Shown here: piece by piece, positions 1 to 12,527 of the stretch | Numbering within the stretch: position 1 is the first letter of the stretch | How the letters are laid out: each line of letters starts with the position of its first letter | NCBI GenBank assembly: GCA_028015205.1 | Contig: CM051508.1 | Location: 13,968,001 to 14,032,000 of the forward strand | DNA from: Mytilisepta virgata | Taxonomy: Eukaryota; Mollusca; Bivalvia; Mytilida; Mytilidae | Direction: 5' to 3' | DNA length: 64,000 nucleotides | Notes under the pieces: model-generated | Databases searched by the model: none | The model's input: only the letters and a program-made list of their open reading frames with translations | What the model was told of the DNA's origin: nothing | Translations under genes and position numbers: made by a program

Positions 1-180
1 GTATATGTCACAAGCTCTGGAATAACGTATGAGTTGTGAAATATATACTCCATACGCCGGCGATTCTGGAATATTGACTTGTTATAACTTTACCTACAAA
101 AACTAATAAATACACGTATTAAGGACTATATCGCTAGCGTATTCATTTCATATGTGGCGTCAACTGGTAGAAATATATTA

Positions 181-289
181 AATTTATCGGCGTATAAACT
201 CGACCAAGTCACTCACAAATTTAACATAAAGTCATTCGGACGTTATTCAGTTTGTGAGTGAACTGGTCTCCTTTATACACCGATAAATT
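181..289. repeat. Imperfect hairpin, ~45 bp arms
   Basis: The left end AATTTATCGGCGTATAAA is matched by its reverse complement ending at 289 (TTTATACACCGATAAATT). The inner parts also pair: CACTCACAAATTTAAC against a stretch reading TTCAGTTTGTGAGTG. The arms are imperfect and the loop is about 20 bp. This looks like a small non-autonomous foldback MITE. The flanks show no clear target duplication. The surrounding sequence 1-180 and 290-720 shows nothing else I can support. Confidence 0.55.
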
Positions 290-724
290 GCTTCAAAACA
301 TCTTTTAGCATTATTATAAAGAAGACCGAATTTAGGTACAGGCAGCCATACAACATGCTAATGTAAATTGACATCAGCGCAAAAATATTACTCTTACAAC
401 AAGCAATTAAGAATTCGGTGACCGGATTTAATGAACCAAGGAAATTATATCTTCTTCAGTTGAATGTTTCATCTGTCAGAAGTCGAATAAGTGAATATTG
501 CGTTACAGTTTCTGAAATGAGTACACGAGGACTCTCCTTTGAATTAGAAAATAAGAATTCCAGAGTCATCACTTAGCTTTTCTTACCGGAAATGTTTCTA
601 ATCACCTTGTTTATACCAGTTCAAGGTGGAGCAATGCTATCAACATCTTAAAATCAACTTATTTCTGAATCAACAACAATCGTATTATTTAAAGGTAAAG
701 CAGTAGTAGTTCAATGCTTCAATG

Positions 725-745
725 CCCCCCCCCCCCCCTCCCCCA
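725..745. repeat. Poly-C tract
   Basis: A run of C with a single interrupting T. It is a simple repeat whose length may be unreliable in an assembly. Confidence 0.85.
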
Positions 746-889
746 CTTCCCAGAAAGAAAGCCCTTTAACCTTTAAAGGAATGAGTAATGTTATACTAGT
801 AAAAATTACATTATGGGCCGGTAGATTTTACTTTGCAATTGGTATCAATTGTCCAGTATGAAACGTGAAATATCAAGATTTCTTTCCGG

Positions 890-1670
890 TGTAATTATGA
901 TGACAAAAGTAATATATTCCATTTTGATAGTTTGTTTACATTTTTTATATGATGACAAATGTGAGTATTTCACTTTGATAGGTATATATGATATGTAAGT
1001 AATGTATTCCACTTTGTATGGTACATTGGACAAGTACATATAGTAAAATAACAATCCATACTAATATTAGATATAGTAAATTTATACTATGATGTATGCG
1101 ACGCATTTCAAGGAGTTACCTCTCAGCAGAAACATTTGGAAGACCAAAAACTAAACTTATATTAAACAAGAAGTACTCAACCAAAAATACCGAAATAGGA
1201 AGCCAAATTTCAGCTAAGGTGATCTACCATGTGCAATACAAGGAATGAACCCTTAGTAATTCTATTATTTTTGAATTTTGCTAAATAATGGTAATTTCTG
1301 TAACAAATCAATGAATAATCATGTCAGACAAGTCTGACGACTGGGTTGGCGAATACCAATGGGGACCTAGGGTCCACCAGCAGAAGCATCATCCCAGGAG
1401 TTTCAAATTAACAATCCAAAGATACTAATATTAGATGTAGTAAATTTATACTATGCTGTATATGACACATTTCAAGGAGTTACCTCTCATCAGCAGCATT
1501 AAAACCGAAACATTTGGAACACCAAAAACCAAACTTATATTAAACAAGAACAGAAATGTAATACACTTCAATAGGTATTCAACTTTGATAGGCGTTTATG
1601 CTCACAAAAGCAATTCATTCCACTTTGACAGGTGTATAAGATGACACAAGTAGTGCATTCAATTCTTGCT
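890..1670. repeat. Degenerate ~45 bp tandem motif plus local duplication
   Basis: The phrase ATTCCACTTTGATAGGTGTA, followed by 'tatatgatgacacaagtaat', recurs in degenerate form about six times at 905-1020 and 1555-1665. Around it, a ~140 bp block beginning AACAATCCA and containing GCATTTCAAGGAGTTACCTC occurs at 1048-1170 and again at 1410-1550. A third copy lies at 3925-4020. The short reading frames here follow the repeat and I do not treat them as genes. Confidence 0.55.
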
Positions 1671-2154
1671 ATCTTTTTTTACTCAAAATATGTCAATGTG
1701 ACATATCAGCAAAGGTTTGCACTATTCATGTAAATATACTGAAATTCACTGTATACAACCAAACCAAGACAATCTATAGCGTCAATTTAGATTAAAATTC
1801 TCACATATTACCAAAAACCTTCAGTAAATTATATTTGGGATAAGCTCGTCCAGGAGGTGTATTAACAAATCATAAGATTTGGTACTGGTAAAGTATTCCC
1901 GCAAATACACAACTTGTATTGAAACTGACACTGAAACAATGACAGTTTGTTTTCAAACATGTTTGTAGCAAGGATGGAAGTCCTGGTCTCTACAAACTTT
2001 AAAATCTTACCATTACATTAAGGAAACCCCTCTTGATGATGGCAAGAACATCTATAGGTAAACCGTGGCATTTGAACATTGTAGTTAATGTGTTTGAATA
2101 TTTCCGCATGACCAGTAGGTCAAAAGCATACTCTGTATATATTAAAATAAATAG
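1671..2154. other. No feature seen
   Basis: AT-rich sequence with no splice-bounded open segment, repeat or RNA gene that I can support. A (TA)n run at about 2154-2182 leads into the next element. Confidence 0.5.
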
Positions 2155-2182
<28 letters not shown>

Positions 2183-2185
<3 letters not shown>

Positions 2186-2497
2186 CTCCTATTCTTGACG
2201 TGTTTAATCGGTGGGATAAAAATACATAATATCTTTAACCACTTCCCAGTGATTAAATTTCTACGTGGGAATTACCGCCCTTTTTTCTAGTTATTGGAAA
2301 GATAAACTAGAGAAGTCCCGAAATGACGTATATGTAACAAACTACATAGCAACGACATTTTCATAGGACAAACAGATTCTCAATAGTTAAATTTTAGATT
2401 TTAACACGCTCGCTGAAGGCTCGCGTGTTGAAAATCGAAAATTTAACTATCTCGGGTGGAGAAATTCCATAACTCACTCGTACCTGAAGGAGAATCT
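2183..2497 (+). mobile_element. MITE with internal palindrome (family M1), ~315 bp
   Basis: The element runs from TTTCTCCTATTCTTGACG to GAAGGAGAATCT, and the two ends are loosely complementary. It is bordered by TA-rich sequence, which is compatible with a TA target duplication. One half is a palindrome: ATAGTTAAATTTTAGATTTT (2383 on) pairs with GAAAATTTAACTAT, around a loop containing GCTCGCTGAAGGCTCGCG. A reverse-strand copy at 38,438-38,814 has both halves. Partial copies lie at 45,607-45,754 and 55,105-55,310. Confidence 0.7.
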
Positions 2498-2759
2498 ATA
2501 TATATGTGGCCATCAAAATACATTGCTTGTTCTGCACAAAGCTGCTCCACTACAGGATAGTTTTTTTTACTATATATTTGATTTGATTATGGTCCTGATA
2601 ACGTTTGAAATGTTTTCCGCGACGTTACTCATATAATGATGAATTAATCTTTCAAACATTCAACATCTATTGGAAAGCTACTTGAAAAGGAGAAAATAAT
2701 GTTTGTCCAATAAATTCCCAATAATATATTGTCTGAAGGTCATCGTGATTTATTCCCCA

Positions 2760-3640
2760 GGTCTTGTATTGTAAAACAACTGACCGATCCGTATTGCTTT
2801 CCTTTAATATAGCTACCAAACAAAGTCGTCTAGGCATAAAAATGACAATATAATAATATGTTCGATTACTTCTGACCAACAAATTCCCAATATTATGTTG
2901 GAATAAAGCTAGAAAAATATTGTGTTAATACGATATATATGTTCAATAATAAACTCAAATTAACAATCCAAATTGCCAATATTTTATCCAATTAAAGCGA
3001 GAAACGTCCTTTGTTAAACCTTTCTTTTGTAAAAATATTTATTTTAGCCTTAAATAGGTACAAAATGCACTCTCTTATTTAAGATCTAAACAAAATGCCC
3101 CCTTGGGTATATTGAGATTGAAATTAAAAATGCTTTTATAAAATTTTTGGTTTGCCTTTGAATGATGCACATTTTGATTGAATAAAGACTGTTTTTGTTT
3201 TGTGTATTTTTTTGGCTTGTAACTCGCTAATCGGTGACGAAAAAAATAATAAAAAACCCAAACACACAGACACTCCAAGACGGCTTGTCATTACCTATGA
3301 CCACTGCTTATGTCAAATTTTTCTTTCACACATGCATGCGTGTATCAGAATATTTGAAAACAATTCAATTGGTAAAATGTTCTTGCAAAAGGTCGATATT
3401 GACAGTTATTGTCTGTTCAACACATCGATGACTATTTCGAATCATCGTAATTTAAAAGAAGAAATGAAATATTTATCAAAGGAACCCACGATAATACATT
3501 GTCTGACAACATTCCGGATTAATCCCGTAGGTCATGTAATCCGGAACAATTGACCGTTCCGTATTACTTTTCTTTATTATAGTACGTATTCATTGTGACC
3601 AAATAGAGTCGTCTGGCCATAAAAGAGGTTGTACTATAAC
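2760..3640. repeat. Diverged local duplication around a 'GTCGTCTGG' motif
   Basis: A block reading 'aactgaccgatccgtattgc...' then AAAGTCGTCTAGGCATAAAA at about 2770-2845 is echoed at 3545-3625 ('attgaccgttccgtattac' then GAGTCGTCTGGCCATAAAA). A shorter echo lies at 4630-4660. These are old local copies. I see no coding support between them (2845-3545). Confidence 0.45.
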
Positions 3641-3779
3641 GAATTTGTTTGTCTTGTGTTAAATTGTCAATATAATGTTGTACCAATAGAATATTAATGG
3701 TGTTGTACAATTTATTGGAATATGAGGATATGGAGTATACATCAGTAAGACTACTAGTCTTTAACAAGAAGCAACAGCT

Positions 3780-4110
3780 ATTTGAGCGTAAATAAAATCC
3801 CTAACATTAAAAAAATTGTAAGCAATAAAATTGCCAAGGAGAAATCAGGGAAAAGCTATGTACATGTATTACTGGGCTCAATTTTGTTTGAGGAAAGAAA
3901 ACACGTATATCAATATAAAAAATAACAATCCAAAGATACTAATATTTCATATAGTAAATTTATACTATGCTGTATACGACGCATTTCAAGGAGTTACCTC
4001 TCATCAGCAGCATTAAAGCTATTGTGAGCGTAACTAAAATCCACAAAATTAAAAAAAAATGTAAGCAATAAAATTGCGACGGAGAAATCAGGCGAAATCT
4101 ATATATATGT
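3780..4110. repeat. Two local copies of an ~85 bp unit
   Basis: The text 'gagcgtaaataaaatcc' through 'gtaagcaataaaattgcc' and 'gagaaatcaggg' at 3784-3855 recurs at 4026-4095 with about ten differences. Between them sits the third copy of the GCATTTCAAGGAGTTACCTC block (3925-4020). Confidence 0.55.
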
Positions 4111-4182
4111 GTAACTAAAGTCAATTTTGCCTGAGGAAAAAAAATACCTACACCAATAAGGAGGTAATTAAGAAAAGTTTTA

Positions 4183-4246
4183 GCCCTCTTTTACAGAAAT
4201 ATTCTGAATAAAATATTTGTTTTGTTTGATGATTTTTCTAGACAAG

Positions 4247-4280
<34 letters not shown>

Positions 4281-4441
4281 CAATGTAAACCACATCACGT
4301 TCTCAAAATTTTTGCCCTCTTTTACAGAACTATTCTGAATAAAATATTTGTTTTGTTTGATGATTTTTCTAGACAAGAGCAAAAAAAAAAAAAAAAAAAA
4401 AAAAAATGCAATGTAAACCACATCACGTTCTCAAAATTTTT
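4183..4441 (+). repeat. Two 130 bp units, each with an internal poly-A run
   Basis: Two nearly identical consecutive units (starts 4183 and 4313, period 130) read GCCCTCTTTTACAGAA, then GATTTTTCTAGACAAGAGC, then about 25-30 A, then ATGCAATGTAAACCACATCA. The low divergence suggests a recent tandem duplication. The internal A-tract may have helped by slippage or may be the tail of a short retrocopy. Confidence 0.7.
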
Positions 4442-4449
4442 CTTAACTA

Positions 4450-6147
4450 GAGCCGGCCCCCATCATAAATAAATATACATAAATAATTCATGCTCGATTA
4501 AATTATCGCAACTTTCAGGGTCACTTGCATCTTATTTGCCCCAGTGAGATTGAAATAGAATGTGTACGGGCGGACTATTTGTATTCCAATATCTTCTCTG
4601 ATTTTTGTACAAATTAGCTAAAGTTGCGTTCATACTGTCAAAATAAAGTCGTCTGGTCTTACAAAAGGATATACTAGGCTGTGTTTGATTATGTTGAAAG
4701 CCAAAATCCCATCATCACAAGTTTATTATGTTAACGCTAGAAATATACTGTAATTTTATTGTTTAAAAATGAAATAACGTACGAGGTTAATGTCGACGAG
4801 ACGGAAATCGAAAATTACACAAAGACGTCATCGTTGAGCCTTCAAAATTCAGCATTTCAAAACAACGCATAACAAACCCTACATTGTCTTATATTAAATC
4901 TTTGCGAAGAATGTCTGATGCAACTTCAAAATGTAGGAATCAAGTAGGCATACGAATATCGAAAAAAAGAATAGCGGAGAGTTAAGAAAGTATGGGTATA
5001 TTCAACAAGACCAAAAGCCAAAGACAAGGCAAATTCGTGAGAAAATTGACACAGCAAGGGAAAGTAAAGATAAAATCATATTAGTATGTTAACGGTAGAT
5101 CAGTACTAATATTTTTGGTAGATAGATTTTCCTTTTTTTTCTCAGGCAGGGTGTTGGATGGATTTACTTTGAAATTTCAATTTAAAAAAAAAACATGGGT
5201 CACCGTTCTTAATTTTGAGATAATTGAGTCTTAATGTTGGTAAATTTTATATAGATTATGTAGGGAAAATCCAAATTTCTCGTACAATAAAAAAAACTGG
5301 AAGATAGAATATAAAACAAAATTGTGAAAAGAACACTTATCTGGCATGCTTTCATATCCTTAAAAGAAAAAAGTTGGGTCACTGTTCATTTTTTCTTGCT
5401 ATATCCAAAAAACTTAAATTTCCTTTACATTTCATTAGAAGCAATTTCCGCCAATTATCTCTCCTGAAAAGGGTTCTTTTTAGAATGAAATTTTGTAATT
5501 CTGCTATTTATGCATTTCTGTCCATTTTTTTTATACTTAAACAAACTTAAAATATATAAATTTTACATTATATCAAATACTAGTTGCTCGTTGAAAATAT
5601 ACAAATTTGCAAGATGCCAGAAAAAGAAGCTCCGTATACTAGTTATGATCTACCTGAAGTAATTTTAGTTTTAACATGGAAGTTAAAAGTATTAATACCT
5701 TATCTGTATAAACAAATTTGTTGCTGCTTGTCTTAGAAAGAATAATTCCTTTAATTCTATCGTAATGGTATATAATTATATATGTAAAATGAACTAAATA
5801 GAGATTGATGTTTATGATATTTTAAACCAAGATTAGTATTCACAGAATCTAATAGATCCTCCTTTGGTATATTTGTCCTCTTTAGTATAAATTAAGGAGT
5901 GTAATATCAAAGTTGAAATTATCAATATGAAACCCGTACAAAGAGGCGATGTCAATTAGCACTATAACAATGGACTTCAGAACAAACAAGAAAACAACAT
6001 ACTTCCTTGTTTGGTTCTTTAGATATCAGATTATCTTATAATATACATCACATTAAACCAAACATCCGTCTCTATTATTATTTAATGTTATTTGTCTTTC
6101 CGCAGTACGTCAAGATTCACCTTTGAAACATGTGTGGACAAATAAGA
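4450..6147. other. No feature seen
   Basis: About 1.7 kb of AT-rich sequence. Neither strand has an open segment with convincing splice or start context, and I see no repeat shared with the rest of the window. Confidence 0.45.
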
Positions 6148-6537
6148 TGATTCCGGCAATCAAGCCATTTCCGGTCTAATAAAAGGGGTAGAATAAACAT
6201 AAGTCGTATTAGGTCAATGACCTAATAAAGTCTACTGGTACTTGTTTACATGAAGAGCGCGAGGAGCGTAGCGAATGTATCAGATGACGTCGTGGCGTTT
6301 CCCGCGTTTTCACTGTCGTTGAATTTCAACTTCAAACGTAATTTTAAGGCATTTTACGCATCTAAAGGGGATTGCAGGATAAAGACAATACAAAGTCATT
6401 GTCGGAAAATGTAAAATTTATTTGGGCTCGCTGCGAAACATGGGGAAAAGGCTCACGAAAGCTCGCCTTTTCTCATGTTTCTAAAGCTGGCCCAATTAGA
6501 TTTTATATTTTCCGACAATGACTATGTATTGTATACT
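6148..6537 (+). mobile_element. Composite MITE (family M2), copy a
   Basis: This ~390 bp unit is made of two modules. The first runs from a TTATCCTGCAATC-like end (here TTCCGGCAATC) to GGGGATTGCAGGATA, so its ends are inverted repeats of each other. The second is a hairpin from ACAATACAAAGTCATTGTCGG to CCGACAATGACTATGTATTGT, with a loop containing GGCTCGCTGCGAAACATGGG. The same order is found in all four copies (here, 6538-9787, 12,528-12,923, 17,490-17,863), so the composite appears to move as one unit. No coding capacity. Confidence 0.8.
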
Positions 6538-9500
6538 TATCCGGCAATCAAGCCATTTCCGGTCTTGTAAAAGGGGTAGAATAAACTGAAGTCGTATTAG
6601 GCCAATGACCTAATAAAGTCTACTGGTACTTGTTTACATCAAGAGCGCGAGGAGCGTAGCAAATGTACCAGATGACGTCGTGGCGTTTCCCGCGTTTTCA
6701 CTGTCGTTGAAATTCAACTTCAAACGTAATTTTAAGGCATTTTACACATCTAACAGTCGGACCGCCAAGTCAATAATGGCGTCGTTTTTATTTACAGAGT
6801 CACGTGACTTTTCATTTGAAAATGGGTCATTTTTTGTAACGTCAATCACCTGCCGGTTTTTCTCGCCATACATGACGTACGGTTTGAGTTGGGTCTAGGG
6901 GATGGTATTAAACGGTTTCTGAGAATATTTTCTTTTCATATTAGTTTAAAACATATATTTTAGCGTGCTTTTCATACAAAATTTTACAATCAAAGTTGGC
7001 AATGATGCCGACGATTTCGTCACCGTTGGTCAGAAAAAGGACAATTTCTTCATTGTCAGATCTCGGGACGGGGATTTTTTAATCGTAAAAGGTGTGCTGT
7101 TCCTTTTCTCACGAACAGTTCAAATATTTATCCGCAAAACCGAGTGAAACGCAATTCGAGCGAGCTTTTTCTGTGAAAATTACGTGATAAAGGGGGATAA
7201 TCAACGTAGACGTTTTCAATAAAATGTAAACAAAGAAGGTATGACGGTAGCGATCGATAAAAAAAGGAACTTTAAATAAGTTTCACGCTTTGTTGTCAAA
7301 TGATATAATAAATATGTGTCAATAAACATAAAAAACCCCATATTTAAGAATAAATAATGTACCAGGGGGAAAAAGGGGGGTGGTCAGGCAGGTGCTTCCA
7401 CTTACTTCTATCATTTTCTTGTGGAGGGGTTCAGGATCTTTCTGTTGAATGGTAGAATAAGCAGAAATGAATTTAAAATTATTTTCCATAGAAATTAACA
7501 ACTGAAAGCCTGGGGAGTAGCTGAATTTATACTGGTATGCAATGTAGGTCTATTTGAGTAATGACAAATGTTTATATTTTTTATTCAAAAACAGGACTGA
7601 ATAATTTTTTTTAACTTTAATTTTGAAAAAATTACTTGCTCCAATTTCTATTTAAATGGTTTGTGCATTTTGCAATGTGGAAGCTATTAAATAATGGATT
7701 TTTGTCTTTATCAGGACCTAAATTGTGAGTTTATGGTTAAAAAGTAACAAATTACAAAAAAAAAAGCATTGGAAAAAAAAGAAAATTTTATTAAAATTAA
7801 AATTACCTTTATCCATTACTCAATTGTCAAAAACTGTAAGGATCTGACATGGACAGATTTATTTTTTGCCAGCAAATCACATGAATCATATGCATATTCT
7901 TTTCAACAAAAGGAAATTTTACATTTGTACATTAAGTTATGCCTTCCCAATCTGGTTTTTCATGAATTAATATTTATTGTATTGATTAAGAATAATTATT
8001 ATTGCTTTTTGTGTATTTGACCTATTTCACCTCCTGTAGTGCCAAATTTGGTAAAACAAAAATATGCATGTGATTTTATAGACCAATTTCTCATGCTTAT
8101 TATTGAAATTTGCTAACTTTCCATGTAAAAAAGTAAAAATCTGGACATGAACATGAATTAAAAATCATGAAATAACAAAATAAAATCATTTGTTTAAGAA
8201 AAACTGTAATATGGAAGTCTAACCCAAGATCCTGGATTTTGAAATGAAAGGCAAAGCACAAAAATTAGAAATTTTCAACAGAATTTAAGATAATAGGTCA
8301 ATTAACATGATTAATGCTGTATACATGTACATAACATGGTGAAATTCATGTGAATGTAATGAATATTCTTTGAGAACACAACCAAATATAATAAAACTGA
8401 AAACTGAAAACTATTACTTGATTGAATCATAGGACTATTCTAACTAAATAGTCTAGATGACACCAGAGGGTAAAAAAATTAAATCATAAATGAAAAGAAA
8501 TTAGATAACCTTACTTAAAAAAAGTGGTTATAAAATTTGAAATTGTAGATATTACAAGATTACTATTTTGACAAAAAAGAAATTATACACATAGAGACAT
8601 ATGAAAATCATACACTATTGTCCATCCAAAGTAAAACAAATACACCTAAAATATATTTTTTGATATACAATTTAAAAACAATTATTTACTAATAATTTTC
8701 CTGTACATTGCCAATAATAATAAATAAAACTGGTAGCTCATAGGTTGAGTATTTATGCATAATTTCACAATATTGTAAAGACTAAAAGTGTTCCAACACG
8801 ATTTATTCAAATTTTGTCGGTGAATCTTTTTTTTATTATCTTATTTTTAAACAAATCATCTCATCATGGATTTTTTTCTGTCCATAATGTAACCTATTAG
8901 ATGAACCTGAGTAAATTTAAAAAAAAAAAACAAAATGTGTATCATCAACCACTAAAATGGGAAGGGCCCAGGGCAATTTCCAGGTGACTGATCTTGAAAA
9001 TAGACACTCCTTTAAAATTTTATGCAGAAAATTGAATATCCAACATAAAAAATACTTCAATCGTGTCATTATGTGAAAACAAGAAAAACACACTTCATTT
9101 CTTTGCATATTTTGATATCCCTGGATATTGAGTAAGAACTATGTAACGGAGTCTCGGGACAGCCTTTTTAACTTGAAAATGAAAGACCCGATACTATATC
9201 AATTTGCAAAAGAAAGCATTATTGGCTCCTCCCAGTGAAACGGTAAACGAGCGAGATCTGTTCATTGGCTAAAAAGTGGCAACGTGTGTCGCCGGCCATT
9301 TTGAGGTGCGCAAAAATACTCACTTTTGATGTCTCATACGTTTATAATTTTCATTGTCAGGTGAATCCAATAGGCCAGGGTGTTAACGAAATAATTTTTA
9401 CAAATATTTCCATCCATGTTATTTGAAAGTCAAAAACTAGCACAACGATATTTACACATTTCACACCCGTCATGTCAATCAAAAATTCGAGGCGGGACTA

Positions 9501-9787
9501 AAAGCGCCATCTGGTGTAAAAAATTCTGAAATTATCTCCACCTGTTTCTCTGTAAATAGAATGCACTAGCGTAACGGTCAAAATGGCACTTGGCGGTCCG
9601 ACTGTAAAGGGGATTGCAGGATAAAGACAATACAAAGTCATTGTCGGAAAATATAAAATTTATTTGGGCTCGCTGCGAAACATGGGGAAAAAAAGGCTCA
9701 CGAAAGCTCGCTTTTTCTCATGTTTCTAAAGCTGGCCCAAATAAATTTTATATTTCCGACAATGACTATGTATTATATATATATACA
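6538..9787 (+). mobile_element. Composite MITE (family M2), copy b, split by an insertion
   Basis: This copy starts directly where copy a ends, giving a head-to-tail pair. It is intact to 'cacatctaa' at 6753, is interrupted by the 6754-9604 element, and resumes at 9605 with 'taaaggggattgcagg'. The resumption matches copy a base for base, so the copy was complete before the insertion. Confidence 0.85.
6754..9604. mobile_element. PIF/Harbinger-type DNA element, 2,851 bp
   Basis: The ends are the perfect 17 bp inverted repeat CAGTCGGACCGCCAAGT. The element is flanked by TAA at 6751-6753 and 9605-9607, and the undisturbed site in copy a has a single TAA. A 3 bp TWA target duplication is typical of the PIF/Harbinger superfamily. 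No frame inside exceeds 83 codons and I see no DDE transposase or Myb-like partner, so it is either non-autonomous or badly decayed. Its outer ~500 bp on each side are richer in CpG than its AT-rich middle. Confidence 0.8.
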
Positions 9788-10343
9788 AGGATACATAATC
9801 TTTATGCTCTTAAATGGTATTAGATTAAAACTATGAGTTTAAAAGCACTGGCGTACCCGAATATTTAAGTAGGTTTGTGAGAGTTTGGTGTGATGACATT
9901 TTTCATGAATTACATGGGACTCTTTTATACAATGTATTGATCGAAATATACAACATATAAACACAACTATTTTCAGACCGGATATGGGATTGGGGATGCG
10001 AACACACCCTTGCATTCACCAAGGTTTTAGTGTCCTAGGATACTTTTTCTCTGATGTTATTACTGTAAAAAGGAACGAAGTCAAATTCAGGTTCATACAT
10101 TTGAAGTGGTTATTCATGAAAATAATGATTTACAAACTGGCTGGCGAAATATGTGTTTGTGACTAAATAAATTTTAAAGAATATTTTTTTTATACAGATT
10201 TCGTTCATTACCTTTAGATCCTTACCTTATATATATATATATATTATATATACGTCTAAAGTAATAACCAATGTTCGAACTTACCTAGATGTTGGACCGA
10301 TAATAAATTAACGATACAATGCAAACTAAAAAATAAATAAACG
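9788..10343. other. No gene; AT-rich with (TA)n
   Basis: A (TA)n run lies at about 10,230-10,250. A 60-codon frame at 9984-10,166 has no supporting context. Confidence 0.45.
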
Positions 10344-10545
10344 TCTAAAAAGTTGCAAAAGAACATCAAAATAAAACAAATAAAATTTTGAATTATAAAG
10401 ATAATTCAAACTAAGCAAAATTTTCGGATCACTGAGATCCTTCATCAATGCTGTCGCGTTGCGCTGATGAAGGATCTCAGTGAATTATTATTATAATTCA
10501 AAATTTTATTTGTTTATTTTGATGTCGTTTTGCAACTGTTTAGAT
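10344..10545. mobile_element. Foldback MITE, ~202 bp
   Basis: The left arm (10,344-10,402, starting TCTAAAAAGTTGCAAAAGAA) pairs with the right arm (10,488-10,545, ending TTGCAACTGTTTAGA). A second inner pair, ACTGAGATCCTTCATCA against TGATGAAGGATCTCAGT, surrounds the centre at about 10,460. There is no coding capacity. The pairing is extensive enough to form one long hairpin. Confidence 0.75.
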
Positions 10546-11378
10546 GATTATATATATATCCATTAAGATTCCTAAGAATGCATTAGAATACTTTGCCGCA
10601 GAAGTTAAGAGTTCAGATACAGTTCGTGGCGAGATAGTTCGAAATTAATTTGCAAGGATTGTCAACACTTTCGCCGAAGCTCAGAGATACTCCGGCTCCC
10701 CTCAATCCACCCCCACAAAAAATTGGCTTCAAGATACAACCAGTTCCTCCGAAATGTGCGTAATACCTCATAATGATTTTAGAAATTTTGTTTTGTTTTA
10801 TTTTGTGAAAATGAATATATGTATTTATTCATTCAGAGTGATTTAATTTATTGAAAAACAAATTGTGGTGCACCAGATCAAAATTTTTCGTTGTAAATGG
10901 TCAAGACAAAAGATGTTGAACACCCCTGCCCAGTAATCTCGACCCCCCCCCGTTACAGTGACTGCTTTTCATACCATTGTCAAGATTCGAATTTCGAAGC
11001 TTCCTTTCAATTCTGGAAAATCAACACCCAGGGATATTAATTTATTTGATGTATCTGTATTCTTCATAATATATGCAACATGTGCAGTATAGACAATCTC
11101 TCAGGAAATTTAAAATCTTTTGTTCATTAACTTTGAAAATAAATCATTATTAAATCCAGTTGTATAATGAGAATGATCTATGTGCACGTTCTGAGTAAAT
11201 AATCAATTCTTGCAGGTGGTGTTAACTTAGAAAATCTATAAATTTTCCAATTTTTCATCATTCGATGGAGATTTATGAGCGAATTTATCAAATTCTGGCA
11301 AAGGCTTTTATATTCAGTTTATTGAACGAGTTCAAATTCTAAGAATATAAACGTAACGTTCCAAAATTATAAATTATA

Positions 11379-11424
<46 letters not shown>

Positions 11425-12527
11425 CAACGCAAAGGTAGGAGTTTAATGCAAAAGCATCACATCACAAGAATTTAATACAATCATTTTAATTTTATTTTCT
11501 TTTTATTTTCCGCAAACAATGTTGATTTTCTACTAAAACCGTTGAATTAATTCGAATGCCACGCTGGTTGTAACGCGTTAATTTGCACTGGATGACGTTG
11601 AAAAATTCAAGCGATCAATTTTAAAATTAATGCCCTCTTACATGTAGATGACGCCGTTTGAAAAGCGTCGCTACCGCACTTCCAAAATCCCCTTTTGTGT
11701 AGCGTTTTGGATTTTTGTTTCTCATCTCATCTTATTTAACCTTGAGAACAATCGATAAATCACAAGACGGCGAAATGAGCTGCATAAAAATTGGTATTGC
11801 TAGGGATGAATACCACCAGTCAGAAAATATATCGCGAAATATGGACAAATTATTCATGTATCATGATATTTATTTGGTTTATATCATATAAAAATAATTC
11901 ATTACGTAAAATGTATCAAAAAATGAAAAAGTATTGTTTAGGAAAAGTGGAAATAAACAATATCTATAGTAGTAAGAGTTTGCTTAGAATAATAAAATTG
12001 CCAGTTACTTTTCTTGGTCATAAAACATTTACCAAAATCCTTACTTTAAGTGTGCATGTGATAGTTATTCTTAATTTGATTGTATCTTAACATTTTTGTA
12101 TGGTACCATATTTAAGTAAACTATCATGTACCGGTTTATCGTTACTTTCCTACTTAATACCCCATATTTTGACATTTTCATACATTGAAATTTTGAATAA
12201 AAGACTGGCAGATAACTATTTCCAATGGAAGTATAGGATATTAGATGCTGTCATAACTGATATATCAAATTGCATAATATTTCCTATTGCTCGAAAAACA
12301 CGTGTCAAAAATAAATAGGATTTAGAACCTATATGATGGACAATTAATAAAGCCTTTATTAGGTAAAGTGTTTGTTATTGTTGTTCAATAGCTCCAGACA
12401 ATGGAGTGTCATTCATCGAATGGAAAACCGGAAGTCTTGACAAGAATATTAAACCAACTTAAAGGCTTATTAGTTCTTTCAAAAATAACTTTTTGAGAAA
12501 TTTTCAATGCGATTGAGCTACATTGAT
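10546..12527. other. No supported gene; contains a 43 bp poly-A run
   Basis: A poly-A run occupies 11,381-11,423. CpG-containing sequence at 11,540-11,710 stands out slightly. Frames of 99 and 72 codons at 11,791-12,318 are rich in K, N, I and Y, as expected from AT-rich sequence. They have no recognisable domain, so I do not call them genes. Confidence 0.45.

Noticed and set aside
11791..12318. Two adjacent frames of 99 and 72 codons.
   Set aside because: Residues are those expected from AT-rich DNA, no motif is seen and there is no splice context. The 9 bp between them suggested a frameshifted gene, but nothing else supports it.
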